DNA of 64,000 nucleotides from Acetobacterium sp965140355 (GTDB lineage Bacteria; Bacillota; Clostridia; Eubacteriales; Eubacteriaceae): the NCBI GenBank assembly GCA_965140355.1, contig OZ223191.1, forward strand, positions 186,001-250,000. Direction: 5' to 3'. Made by a program: the position numbers and the translations under genes. The notes beneath the pieces were generated by a model. It worked only from the letters and a program-made list of their open reading frames with translations. It made no database searches and was not told where the DNA came from. Shown here piece after piece: positions 54,498 to 63,580 of this stretch (within the stretch, counting starts at the first letter, position 1; each line of letters starts with the position of its first letter).

Positions 54498-55376
54498 ATG
54501 AAAAGTATGACAGGTTTTGGGCGAAAAGATTATCGTGACGAGGTAATTGATTGTTCGATAGAGATTAAAACAATTAATCATCGATTCAGAGATTTTTTTG
54601 TTAAAATTCCCAAAACGCTTAATCCAATCGAAGAAAAAATAAGAAATACGGTTTCGCAAAATATTGCCAGAGGCCGGATTGAGATTTTTATAAAGTATAC
54701 TGAATTAGGGATCAAAAATCGCCGGATTGTTTTTAATCGGGATTTGGCTAAAAACTATATTTCAGTATTAAATGAAATTCGTCGACTTGATTCAATGATT
54801 GGAGATGATTTGAGCTTATCCTTGATTTCAAAATTTCCTGATGTCATTATGATTGAAGAGGATATTGATGATTACGAAAGCATTTGGGCAAAAATTGAAC
54901 CGCTATTACGAGAAACAATTCGAGAAGTAGAAGCCAGTCGCGAACGCGAAGGAGATGCTCTAAAAAAGGATGTGACTAATCGTTGTGGCTTTATTCGTGA
55001 AAAGGTTCAATTAATCAAAGAAAAAAGTCCGGAAATGCTGGAACGATACCGGGAGGAATTACGTGCTAAGATATCATCCTATGTAGAATCTGTAGAAATT
55101 GATGAAAAACGCTTATTAACTGAGATTGCCCTGATGACCGATAAATTGAATATTGATGAAGAGTTAACTCGGTTGCAAAGCCATTTGAACCGCTTAGAAA
55201 GTATGGCTGAAGAAACCGAACCAGTGGGACGGAAACTTGATTTCTTGATTCAAGAAGTAAATCGAGAGATCAATACCATTGGATCAAAAGCGAACGATTT
55301 AGAAATTGCAAATCTTGTTGTTGATGTAAAAAGTGAGATTGAGAAAATTAGAGAACAAATACAAAATATTGAGTAG
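54498..55376 (+). CDS. yicC: YicC-family endoribonuclease
   Basis: A 292-residue protein of the YicC/YloC family, now regarded as endoribonucleases. MKSMTGFGR opens the N-terminal domain, EIKTINHRFRDFFVKIP follows, and the C-terminal GRKLDFLIQEVNREINTIGSKA signature (about 245-266) is present. The binding site GGGGA is 6 nt upstream. It starts the operon; the remA gene found between yicC and gmk in many Firmicutes is absent. Confidence 0.94.
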   Translation: MKSMTGFGRKDYRDEVIDCSIEIKTINHRFRDFFVKIPKTLNPIEEKIRNTVSQNIARGRIEIFIKYTELGIKNRRIVFNRDLAKNYISVLNEIRRLDSMIGDDLSLSLISKFPDVIMIEEDIDDYESIWAKIEPLLRETIREVEASREREGDALKKDVTNRCGFIREKVQLIKEKSPEMLERYREELRAKISSYVESVEIDEKRLLTEIALMTDKLNIDEELTRLQSHLNRLESMAEETEPVGRKLDFLIQEVNREINTIGSKANDLEIANLVVDVKSEIEKIREQIQNIE

Positions 55377-55393
55377 GGGTGTTAAATAAGTCT

Positions 55394-56059
55394 ATGAGCG
55401 ATTGTCCAGTAGTAAACCACGAATTAAAAGAGTCAGCAGAGCTCTTTTTTGAACGCGAAAAAGGTATTCTTATTGTTATATCGGGACCGTCTTGTGCGGG
55501 CAAGGGGAGTGTGTGTAAAATCATTTGTCGTAAAAACCCGGATCTTCGGTTGTCAATTTCAGAAACAACACGACAGCCAAGAAACAATGAAAAACACGGG
55601 CGAGAGTATTTTTATATTGCTAAGGAATGTTTTGAAAAGCGAATTGAGCAAGGACAATACTTGGAATATGCTACTGTTTACGAAAATTATTATGGAACAC
55701 CCAAAGATTACGTGGAAAATTTATTGGAATCAGGTTTTGATGTGATATTAGAAATAGATATTCAAGGAGCCGCAAAAGTTCGGACGAACTATAAAGAGGG
55801 TATTTATATTTTTATCGTGCCACCTTCGATGCAGGAGCTCAAACGACGTATCGAAGAACGGGGTACTGAAAGTAAGGAACAAATGGAAATGCGCTTGAAT
55901 TGCGCCTATGAGGAAATGAAGAATGCGGATGATTATAGCTATATTGTCATTAATGATGATCTTGAAGATGCGGCGCAACGCGTGCAAAGTATCATTACCG
56001 CTGAAAAATGTCGAACTGAAAGACTGAAAAATAAAATTGAAGATATACTTGGGAGGTAA
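55394..56059 (+). CDS. gmk: Guanylate kinase
   Basis: About 221 residues, converting GMP to GDP. The P-loop is GPSCAGKGS (usual GPSGAGKGT), the GMP-binding segment is SISETTRQPRNNEKHGREYFY and the EIDIQGA motif follows. The first 20 or so residues before the core are longer than usual, and the start is uncertain: ATG 55394 has GGGGTG at a long distance, GTG 55379 has no site. An unusual number of cysteines (CAGKGSVCKIICRK) surrounds the P-loop. Confidence 0.93.
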   Translation: MSDCPVVNHELKESAELFFEREKGILIVISGPSCAGKGSVCKIICRKNPDLRLSISETTRQPRNNEKHGREYFYIAKECFEKRIEQGQYLEYATVYENYYGTPKDYVENLLESGFDVILEIDIQGAAKVRTNYKEGIYIFIVPPSMQELKRRIEERGTESKEQMEMRLNCAYEEMKNADDYSYIVINDDLEDAAQRVQSIITAEKCRTERLKNKIEDILGR

Positions 56060-56061
56060 CA

Positions 56062-56355
56062 ATGCGATATCCAGCATTAAACGATTTAATTAATAAAGCC
56101 GGGAATAAATATTCACTGGTATTGGCGACAGCAAAACGGGCAAGAGAAATAGTGGAAGGGGATGAACCGCTAGTAAAAATAAAAATTGATAATCCGGTTA
56201 CCATTGCAACCAATGAGATCTCTGAAGCGATGATTCATTGTGTTCATAAAGTTCAGGTAGAAGCTGATCCGGAGTTAATTGAAATTGGCGAAGAATCAGA
56301 TGTGATGCTTTTTGATACCGATGAACAGGACGAATCATCTTTGATAAAGGATTAG
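56062..56355 (+). CDS. rpoZ: RNA polymerase omega subunit
   Basis: A 97-residue small subunit. The MRYPALNDLINKAGNKYSLVLATAKRAREI core and the acidic C-terminus fit RpoZ. It starts two bases after the gmk stop with GGGAGG inside gmk. The coaBC gene that usually follows is absent. Confidence 0.92.
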   Translation: MRYPALNDLINKAGNKYSLVLATAKRAREIVEGDEPLVKIKIDNPVTIATNEISEAMIHCVHKVQVEADPELIEIGEESDVMLFDTDEQDESSLIKD

Positions 56356-56368
56356 GATTCGTACGATT

Positions 56369-58759
56369 GTGAAAATTGCCGAAGTTTTTTTAAATCAGAA
56401 AAACAAACGTATTGACCATAGCTACGATTATGAAATTCCCCAAGAATTGGAAACGGTCATAAAAGTTGGAATGCGGACGGTGGTATCATTTGGTATCGGG
56501 AATCGCCAGGTTGAAGGTTTTGTGGTATTAATTAAAGAAACAACTACGTTTTCCGGAAAAATGAAAAAAATTATCGGAAATATTGATATAGAGCCAGTAT
56601 TAAATAAAGAACAAATAGAATTGTGTCTTTGGATGAAGACCGCCTATTGTTCTTTATTTTATGAAGCTTTATCTTATTTTACCAGTTCAGTAAAAATAAA
56701 ATCGGAAATTTGTTGTTCTAAAAAGGCCGGTAACTTTGCTTTGGATTTAAGGGAAACTTGGTTTATTGAGCATTATTTCGCCAAAGAAAATGAAGTGGCG
56801 TTGTTAAAAAAAATAAAACCTGAAGATCGAACCGTTTTAGCTGAACTTGTTAATAAAAAAGTTATTAGCTTAGAAAAAAAATGGGCACCGGCACTGAGCA
56901 GAATAAGCAAAGAAAGCACCCCTGATTTAATATATGCGTTAACGGAAGAGGGCCGAAAAGCATTAATAAAACAAGATAAATCAATTGGAAAAAATCAGCG
57001 CATGATGATGGAATGTCTGTTACATAAAGAAATGACAGTTGGGGATCTTAAAATGATTTCAAAACAATTTGATAAGAGTTTAAAACCCCTGATTGAAAAA
57101 AATTATGTACAAAAAAAAAGCGACTTTAAAAATGATCGAAAAGCTGAATTATTAAGCAAAGAGGCACACCCGCAAATTGTTTTCAATACCAAAGAAGCAA
57201 AATATTATCAAAATTATAAAAAATTGAGCCAAAATAAGAAGGGTGTTTTTTTTCATGTTTTTGATGGAGCTAGTAAATATAAAATATTTTTTAATGCGAT
57301 TGCCGAACAATTGAAAATGAGCAATTCGACAGTTGTTATTTTCCCGGAAATCAATATGACATTTCAGAGAATGGAAGTGTTTTATAAGTATTTTGGCGAT
57401 CAGGTAGGAATTTTTCATAGTCGTTTAACGGCAAAACAAAAAGCGGACCTTTTTTATAAAGTACAAGATGGTGAACTGCGAGTGGTGATTGGGGTAAGAT
57501 CGGCGATCTTTTTACCATTTGAGAGGCTCGGTTTAATTATTATTGACGACGAACATGATACATCCCACGTGAGCATTTCAACACCGAAATTTCACATCTC
57601 TGATGTTGCTAAAAAAGCGTCCCAAATTATGGGCGCTGATTTAATCATTGCTGATGATTCACCGCGGATAACAACCTGGTATCAAATCGAAAAAAACGAA
57701 TTGAATAAGCTTCAAATTGGTGAAAATAAAGGGCTACAAAAAGCAATTCAAATAGTTGACATGCAAAAGGAAATACATCATGGAAACATGGGCCTGTTGA
57801 GTCAGTTATTACTAAAAAAAATGCGAACGTCATTGGAACAAAAGCGATTAAGTGTATTATTTGTTAATAATACCGGTTATGCAAATAGTGTCTTTTGTCG
57901 CAATTGTGGACATCTTGAAAGGTGTCCCAATTGTGGAATTGCGATGAAATATTTTAATCATGACCGGTCACTTCATTGTCGTTATTGTGGTTATAAAACC
58001 CCGGTTCCACAGCAATGTCCGGTTTGTAAAAGTGATCAAATCAGACTGATGGGTTTTGGAATTGATCAATTAGTGGAGTATTTAAAGAAAACTTTTCCTG
58101 ACAAACGAATAATCACTGTTCAGGGAAATATGAATCGAACCGAAATAAATAAGGTGAACAAAGATTTGGCGCGGTCAGACATTGACATTTTAATTGGAAC
58201 TCAGGTTATTATAAAACATTTTAATTTAACAAATGTTGGCGTAGCGGCGGCAGTGCTGATTGATCGCGATCTCAATCAGGGAAATTATTACGCATCGGAA
58301 ACCGTTTATCAAACATATCGGCGTTTTTTTGAAAAAGCGATGGACGACCAGACAATCGGGCTGATTCAAACCCATGAACCGGAGAATGAGACAATTTATT
58401 CAATTATAAATGATAGCTTCCAGGAGTTTTATCGCGGCGAAATTCAATATCGTAAGTTGATGAATTATCCACCCGTTATCACCATGGTCAATTTTGGGAT
58501 TTTCCAGAAAAATGAAAAAGAAGTTGAAAATGATGCTTTTCATTTATACGTTGATTTAAAAAAAGAACTGAAAGCGTCAGGAGTATCATACGCGATATTT
58601 AAACCTGTCCGGATGGGACGGTCAGCAGGTGGGAACATTACCTATCAAGTTATTTTAAAATTATCGGAACAACGGATGTTTCAAAATTTTATGCCTAAAG
58701 TTATTAAACAAGGGATTATTGAGAAGTTAAAATCAAAGGTCTCGATCGAAATAAATTGA
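56369..58759 (+). CDS. priA: Primosomal protein PriA with degenerate helicase motifs
   Basis: A 796-residue homologue of PriA, which normally reloads the replicative helicase at stalled forks. The N-terminal DNA-binding domain and the zinc-binding region (CRNCGHLERCPNCG and CRYCGYKTPVPQQCPVC, about 512-556) are intact. The ATPase motifs are not. Walker A, normally GVTGSGKTE, reads VFDGASKYK (Asp299-Lys305 region). DEEH is DDEH (393-396). GSATP is ADDSP (428-432). GTQMIAKG is GTQVIIKH. The arginine-finger motif QVxGRAGR is replaced by RRFFEKAMDD. The frame is open throughout, so this is divergence and not a frameshift. It probably cannot hydrolyse ATP and may act as a structural loader only. 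It starts with GTG. Confidence 0.88.
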   Translation: MKIAEVFLNQKNKRIDHSYDYEIPQELETVIKVGMRTVVSFGIGNRQVEGFVVLIKETTTFSGKMKKIIGNIDIEPVLNKEQIELCLWMKTAYCSLFYEALSYFTSSVKIKSEICCSKKAGNFALDLRETWFIEHYFAKENEVALLKKIKPEDRTVLAELVNKKVISLEKKWAPALSRISKESTPDLIYALTEEGRKALIKQDKSIGKNQRMMMECLLHKEMTVGDLKMISKQFDKSLKPLIEKNYVQKKSDFKNDRKAELLSKEAHPQIVFNTKEAKYYQNYKKLSQNKKGVFFHVFDGASKYKIFFNAIAEQLKMSNSTVVIFPEINMTFQRMEVFYKYFGDQVGIFHSRLTAKQKADLFYKVQDGELRVVIGVRSAIFLPFERLGLIIIDDEHDTSHVSISTPKFHISDVAKKASQIMGADLIIADDSPRITTWYQIEKNELNKLQIGENKGLQKAIQIVDMQKEIHHGNMGLLSQLLLKKMRTSLEQKRLSVLFVNNTGYANSVFCRNCGHLERCPNCGIAMKYFNHDRSLHCRYCGYKTPVPQQCPVCKSDQIRLMGFGIDQLVEYLKKTFPDKRIITVQGNMNRTEINKVNKDLARSDIDILIGTQVIIKHFNLTNVGVAAAVLIDRDLNQGNYYASETVYQTYRRFFEKAMDDQTIGLIQTHEPENETIYSIINDSFQEFYRGEIQYRKLMNYPPVITMVNFGIFQKNEKEVENDAFHLYVDLKKELKASGVSYAIFKPVRMGRSAGGNITYQVILKLSEQRMFQNFMPKVIKQGIIEKLKSKVSIEIN

Positions 58760-58805
58760 TGAAGCAACGGAAGAATAAATACTATTATTGAGGAGGAAGT
58801 AATAA

Positions 58806-59246
58806 ATGGCAATTAGACAAATAAGAATTGATGATGATCCGATTCTTAGAAAAAAATCCCGGATGATCGACGAAATAAATGAACGTATTGTAACTCTAAG
58901 CGAAGATATGATTGAAACGATGAAACAAGCAGAAGGCGTTGGTTTAGCAGCCCCTCAGGTAGGGGTTTTGAAACGCTTATTTGTGGTTGATGTTGGTGAT
59001 GGACCGATGGTATTTATCAATCCAACGATTCTTTCCACTGAAGGAGAAGCCGAAGATGAGGAAGCGTGTTTAAGCCTTCCGGAGCAATCAGGAGTGGTGA
59101 AACGGCCAGAATCGCTGGTGGTTGAAGCGACTGGTTTGGATGGCAGAGTTTTTCAGTTGTTTTGTTCGGACTTATTAGCAAGAGCTGTTTGTCACGAAAC
59201 AGATCATCTTGATGGGATTCTCTTTATTGATCGTGTTGAAAAATGA
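58806..59246 (+). CDS. def: Peptide deformylase
   Basis: A 146-residue iron enzyme that removes the formyl group from nascent proteins. Motif 1 is GVGLAAPQVG (about 45-54); motif 2 is EEACLSLPE, with Ala in place of the usual Gly before the metal-binding Cys; motif 3 is CHETDHLDG (HExxH, about 129-137). It overlaps fmt by 4 nt (ATGA), pairing the deformylase with the formylating enzyme. Confidence 0.96.
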   Translation: MAIRQIRIDDDPILRKKSRMIDEINERIVTLSEDMIETMKQAEGVGLAAPQVGVLKRLFVVDVGDGPMVFINPTILSTEGEAEDEEACLSLPEQSGVVKRPESLVVEATGLDGRVFQLFCSDLLARAVCHETDHLDGILFIDRVEK

Positions 59247-60184
59247 GCAAGATAAAAGTAATATTTATGGGAACCACGGATTTTGGTGTTCCAGCACTGG
59301 AAAAATTGGTATCCGCAAAATTTGATGTTGTGGCAGTTATTTGTCAGCCTGACCGACCGAATAAAAGAGGCAAAAAAATTGAAATCCTGCCTTTAAAAAA
59401 GAAAGCGGTGGAATTGGGGATTTCTGTTTTACAACCAGAAAATATTAAAGATCCGGTTATCGTCGAGCAATTAAAAAGTTATCAGGCCGACATCTTTGTT
59501 GTTGCTGCTTATGGTCAAATTCTTTCTAAGGAAATTTTAACAATACCGCCTTACGGGGCAATCAATATTCATGGCTCATTACTTCCTGAATATCGGGGGG
59601 CGGCACCGATACAACGGGCGATCATTGATGGAAAAACAAAAACCGGGGTCACGATTATGCAAATGAGTGAAGGTATGGATACTGGGGAGATGTTAGCTAA
59701 AGCCGAATGTTCGATCACAGAAACGACTACTTTTGGAAACCTTTATGAAGAACTAGCAATTTTGGGGGGCAATTTATTAATTGACACCTTAACAAATCAT
59801 TTATCCGGTGAAATTAAACCGGAACCTCAAAATGATAGTCTGGCAACTTATGCAGAGAAGATTTTAAAAGATACCGGCGCGATTAATTGGTCGAGAAACA
59901 GCCAAGAGATTTTATCCTTGATTAATGGAACCGATCCAATCCCTGGTGCATATACGTTTTATCAGGGAAATAAAATCAAAATATTTTTACCCAAGGTGAT
60001 TAATTGCGATCGTAACGAAAAGCCGGGAACGATTTTGATCGCTAATGACCGCGAAGGCCTGATTATCAAAACAAAAGATGCAGCAATAAAAATTGGATCA
60101 CTCCAATTTCCCGGGAAAACGAGAATGGACGCAAAAGTGTTTCTGCGAGGAAAAAAAATGGAAGTCGGAACAATTTTAAACTAA
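59243..60184 (+). CDS. fmt: Methionyl-tRNA formyltransferase
   Basis: A 313-residue enzyme that formylates initiator Met-tRNA using 10-formyl-tetrahydrofolate, a Wood-Ljungdahl intermediate in acetogens. The folate-binding loop and catalytic motif are INIHGSLLPEYRGAAPIQRAI (Asn, His and later Asp in QMSEGMDTGEML) at about 106-150. The OB-fold C-terminal domain is shorter than usual but present. The ATG overlaps def. Confidence 0.96.
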   Translation: MSKIKVIFMGTTDFGVPALEKLVSAKFDVVAVICQPDRPNKRGKKIEILPLKKKAVELGISVLQPENIKDPVIVEQLKSYQADIFVVAAYGQILSKEILTIPPYGAINIHGSLLPEYRGAAPIQRAIIDGKTKTGVTIMQMSEGMDTGEMLAKAECSITETTTFGNLYEELAILGGNLLIDTLTNHLSGEIKPEPQNDSLATYAEKILKDTGAINWSRNSQEILSLINGTDPIPGAYTFYQGNKIKIFLPKVINCDRNEKPGTILIANDREGLIIKTKDAAIKIGSLQFPGKTRMDAKVFLRGKKMEVGTILN

Positions 60185-60351
60185 TCTAAGCAGATATTTA
60201 GGAACTCGTGTTAAGCTTTCGATTAAGCGATTGTGGGATAGCAAAAAATTAGTAGCAGTTACTTTGTTGTTTTTGATAAATTGGTAACAAGGTACACGAA
60301 ATATTCGCAATTACCGATGAAATGTTAGAAAAGTAAGAGGAGGATGAAACA

Positions 60352-61053
60352 ATGTTTATTGTATCGTATTATTGGACTTATCTGATCCTTGTTCCGGGCA
60401 TCATTTTTGCAGCTTATGCTCAACATCAGGTCAGTAGTGCTTATAAGGCATATAGCAGGGTGCCCACCAAAAATGGGATGACCGGAGCTGAAGCAGCAAG
60501 GCGATTATTAAATGCTAATGGACTAAGTACGATTGGTATTGAAAATGTCGCAGGAAATCTTTCTGATCACTATGATCCGAGTAATAAAGTGATGCGTTTA
60601 TCATCTGGAGTTGGTCAACAGGCGAGTGTTGCTGCGGTTGGCATTGCCGCCCATGAAACCGGTCATGCAATCCAAGATAAAGAAGGGTATTGGCCGTTGC
60701 GGTTTAGAAGTTTTATCGTGCCAGTTACCGGTTTTGCATCAAATTTAGCGTGGCCTATTTTTTTTATTGGACTAATCTTTGGACAAGCTTCAAATTGGGG
60801 TCTTACTTTTATGAATTTAGGGATTATTTTATTTTCGTTTAGTCTGTTTTTTAGCGTTGTTACGTTGCCGGTAGAATTTAATGCCAGCAAGCGGGCGATT
60901 GCGGCACTGGTCGATAATAATCTGATTCAACCGGGTGAAGTAATGGGGGTGAAAAAGGTCCTAAGAGCGGCTGCCCTGACCTATGTAGCGGCCGCCTTAA
61001 TGTCTTTATTAACACTTTTGCGATTGCTTATTTTAAGAGGTTCAAGAGACTGA
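60352..61053 (+). CDS. YugP-type membrane zinc metallopeptidase
   Basis: A 233-residue membrane protein of the DUF2268/YugP (neutral zinc metallopeptidase) family. The HETGHAIQDKEGY motif (HExxH, about 101-113) follows a first helix (about 4-24), with three more helices (about 122-143, 149-170, 208-228) and EFNASKRAI, the likely third-ligand region. Substrate unknown. It follows a 167-nt gap without clear signals and overlaps rsmB by one base. Confidence 0.88.
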   Translation: MFIVSYYWTYLILVPGIIFAAYAQHQVSSAYKAYSRVPTKNGMTGAEAARRLLNANGLSTIGIENVAGNLSDHYDPSNKVMRLSSGVGQQASVAAVGIAAHETGHAIQDKEGYWPLRFRSFIVPVTGFASNLAWPIFFIGLIFGQASNWGLTFMNLGIILFSFSLFFSVVTLPVEFNASKRAIAALVDNNLIQPGEVMGVKKVLRAAALTYVAAALMSLLTLLRLLILRGSRD

Positions 61054-62378
61054 TGAATAGTAGAAGACAGGCGTTAGAGACACTTTTAAAAGTGAATTAT
61101 GAAGGTGCGTATTCAAACCTGGAAGTTAAATCGGTCTTAAAAAATCGTTTTTTAAAAGATGAAGACCGACGATTATATTTAAATCTTGTTTATGGCTGCC
61201 TTCAAAATCAGACATACCTGGATTATATTATCAAGCAACAAAGCAATCGTCCGGTAAATAAACTGCATAAAGAAGTTAGTGAAATATTAAGAATAGCGAT
61301 CTACCAAATATATTTTTTGGATAAAATTCCTAATTATGCCATCGTTAATGAATCCGTAAATTTAGCTAACGAATTTCAACCCCAAGCTAAAGGGTTTATT
61401 AATGGTGTTATCCGAAATATTATCCGAAAAACAGAAAAAGACGGCAAAGATTTTAAATTTGAAAACTGGGATAACGAAAAAGAAGCTTTGGCAATCCGGT
61501 ATTCGGTACCGCTTTGGATAGTCCATAAATATTATGAGACTTTTGGAGTAGAAAATGCCGAAGCAATCATCCCGCTGTTAAATGAAAAACCGCCTTTTAC
61601 AATTCGATGTAATACGATGAAGACAACAGTCGATCAATTGATTAAAAATATCGAAAAATCTGGGGTTGAAGCGGTTCGCGGAAAATACTCACCTAATGCG
61701 ATTCAACTTGCAAATTTAGGAATCTTTGAAAGCAATATTGAAGAGGATTCGTTGTACCAGGAAGGGCAGTTTTTAATTCAGGATCAGGCCGCAATGATAA
61801 CTGTTGAACGGCTTGACCCGAAACCAGGGCAGCGGGTTTTAGATATGTGTGCAGCACCGGGTGGAAAAACGACTTATCTGAGTCAATTAATGAATAATGA
61901 AGGCGAAATAATTGCAAGAGATGTTTTTGCGCATCGGCTGAAGCTGATTAAACAACAGTTAAGGCGTTTAGGGTGTACTAATATAATACTTGAAGATCAA
62001 GACGGCACGGTGTTTATTAATGAGGATCAAGCGACTTTTGATAAAATTTTAGTTGATGCTCCTTGCACTGGTTTGGGGGTTATCAGGCGAAAGCCGGAAA
62101 TAAAATATCATAATAGCAAGGAAGACCGTAAAGCACTGGTAAAAATTCAGGAAACATTGCTTGAAAATGCCGTTAGATATTTAAAACCAGGTGGCGAATT
62201 GCTTTATTCAACTTGTACGGTCAATAAAGATGAAAATGAAAATCAGATAAAAAAAATTATCATGAAATATCCGAAGTTAGAGATTGTACCAGATGAAAAT
62301 GGAAATGACTATACCTATACCAGCCCATTAAAAGATGGATGTGACAGCTTTTTTATGTGCTTATTAAAAAATGGTTAA
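61053..62378 (+). CDS. rsmB: 16S rRNA m5C967 methyltransferase RsmB
   Basis: A 441-residue enzyme. The N-terminal NusB-like RNA-binding domain (about 1-140) precedes the SAM-binding CAAPGGKTTYLSQ (about 268-280) and the two catalytic cysteines in DAPCTGLGVIRRKPE (about 335-349) and STCTVNKDENE. It methylates C967 of 16S rRNA. Usually followed by rlmN as here. Confidence 0.95.
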   Translation: MNSRRQALETLLKVNYEGAYSNLEVKSVLKNRFLKDEDRRLYLNLVYGCLQNQTYLDYIIKQQSNRPVNKLHKEVSEILRIAIYQIYFLDKIPNYAIVNESVNLANEFQPQAKGFINGVIRNIIRKTEKDGKDFKFENWDNEKEALAIRYSVPLWIVHKYYETFGVENAEAIIPLLNEKPPFTIRCNTMKTTVDQLIKNIEKSGVEAVRGKYSPNAIQLANLGIFESNIEEDSLYQEGQFLIQDQAAMITVERLDPKPGQRVLDMCAAPGGKTTYLSQLMNNEGEIIARDVFAHRLKLIKQQLRRLGCTNIILEDQDGTVFINEDQATFDKILVDAPCTGLGVIRRKPEIKYHNSKEDRKALVKIQETLLENAVRYLKPGGELLYSTCTVNKDENENQIKKIIMKYPKLEIVPDENGNDYTYTSPLKDGCDSFFMCLLKNG

Positions 62379-62458
62379 AATATGATAGACTATTTTTGTT
62401 AATAAGTTTATGATGAGTAGTGAATTGTCAACATAAGTTAAAAAGAATAGTGAAAAAA

Positions 62459-62487
62459 TTGAATTCAATCAAATTTTTTGATATAAT
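62459..62487 (+). promoter_or_regulatory. Promoter of rlmN-prpC
   Basis: TTGAAT (62459-62464), 17 nt with TG just before the -10, and TATAAT (62482-62487). The leader holds a small hairpin AAGCAT-CTT/AAG-ATGCTT (62502-62526). Confidence 0.8.
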
Positions 62488-62548
62488 ATGGTATCTATGT
62501 AAAGCATCTTATTGAAGGCAATGCTTCGCTGATAGTTTAGGAGTAAAC

Positions 62549-63580
62549 ATGAAGGAAAATATTTTTGGCAAAGACATAAATGAGTGTATAGAACTCATGA
62601 AGAACTTTGGTGAACCTAAGTATCGTGGGCATCAGTTGTTTCAATGGTTATATGAGAAGAAATGTACAGATTTCAATGATATGACTAATTTTTCTTGTCA
62701 GCTAAGAGCTAAATTGATGAAAAAATATGCACTGTGGCATTGTCAGATTGATGAAATCCAAAAAGATTCGCAAGATAACACATCAAAATATTTGATCGAA
62801 CTTGATGATGGTCAATACATAGAAGCTGTGTTAATGCACTATGAACATGGGGCCTCTTTATGTGTGTCAACACAGGTTGGATGTAATATGGGGTGCAAAT
62901 TTTGTGCGTCAACAAAAGGTGGAAAAATCAGAGATTTAACCGCAGGAGAAATATTAGATCAAATATTTCTTGTTGAAGTTGAAGAAAAACTACGGATTTC
63001 TAACATTGTCATTATGGGCATCGGGGAACCGCTTGAAAATTATGATGAAGTGATTAAATTTATTCGAATTGCCAATACTGGTTATGGGATTGGGCAGCGA
63101 AAAATTAGTCTTTCAACTTGCGGGCTTATTCCGGGAATTCAAGCGTTAGCTGAAGAAGCACTTCAAATTAATCTGGCGATATCTTTACATTCGGTTTTTT
63201 CAGAGCGTCGAAAAGCATTAATGCCGATCGCAAATAAATATGATTTTGATGACTTGATGGAGACCTGTAATGATTATTTTAAAAAGACCGGAAGGCGGAT
63301 TACCTATGAGTATGCTTTGATTGATGGATTTAATGATCGGGATGAAGATATCATTGGATTAGTCAAGCTTTTAAAAGGAAATCAAAACCATTTAAATCTG
63401 ATTGGATTGAATGCGGTAAAGGAATCACCATATAACGAAAGTAGTCGAGCTGGTTATTTTTTGGATCAACTGGAAAAACAGGGAATAAACGTGACAATGC
63501 GACGAAAAATGGGGAGAGGAATTGACGCAGCATGCGGTCAGCTTCGAAAAAAAAGATATGAGGATAAGGTGAGTGTATGA
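62549..63580 (+). CDS. rlmN: Dual-specificity RNA methyltransferase RlmN
   Basis: A 343-residue radical SAM enzyme that makes m2A2503 in 23S rRNA and m2A37 in tRNA. The cluster motif CNMGCKFCAS (CxxxCxxC, about 112-121) and the two mechanistic cysteines (LSTCG-like near 190 and AACGQL near 331) are present. It overlaps the phosphatase by four bases (ATGA). Confidence 0.96.
   Translation: MKENIFGKDINECIELMKNFGEPKYRGHQLFQWLYEKKCTDFNDMTNFSCQLRAKLMKKYALWHCQIDEIQKDSQDNTSKYLIELDDGQYIEAVLMHYEHGASLCVSTQVGCNMGCKFCASTKGGKIRDLTAGEILDQIFLVEVEEKLRISNIVIMGIGEPLENYDEVIKFIRIANTGYGIGQRKISLSTCGLIPGIQALAEEALQINLAISLHSVFSERRKALMPIANKYDFDDLMETCNDYFKKTGRRITYEYALIDGFNDRDEDIIGLVKLLKGNQNHLNLIGLNAVKESPYNESSRAGYFLDQLEKQGINVTMRRKMGRGIDAACGQLRKKRYEDKVSV

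Noticed and set aside
56369..58759. PriA degeneration as a sequencing artefact
   Set aside because: The changed motifs are scattered over 1 kb with the frame open and neighbouring residues well matched; single-base errors would give frameshifts or isolated changes, not coordinated replacement.
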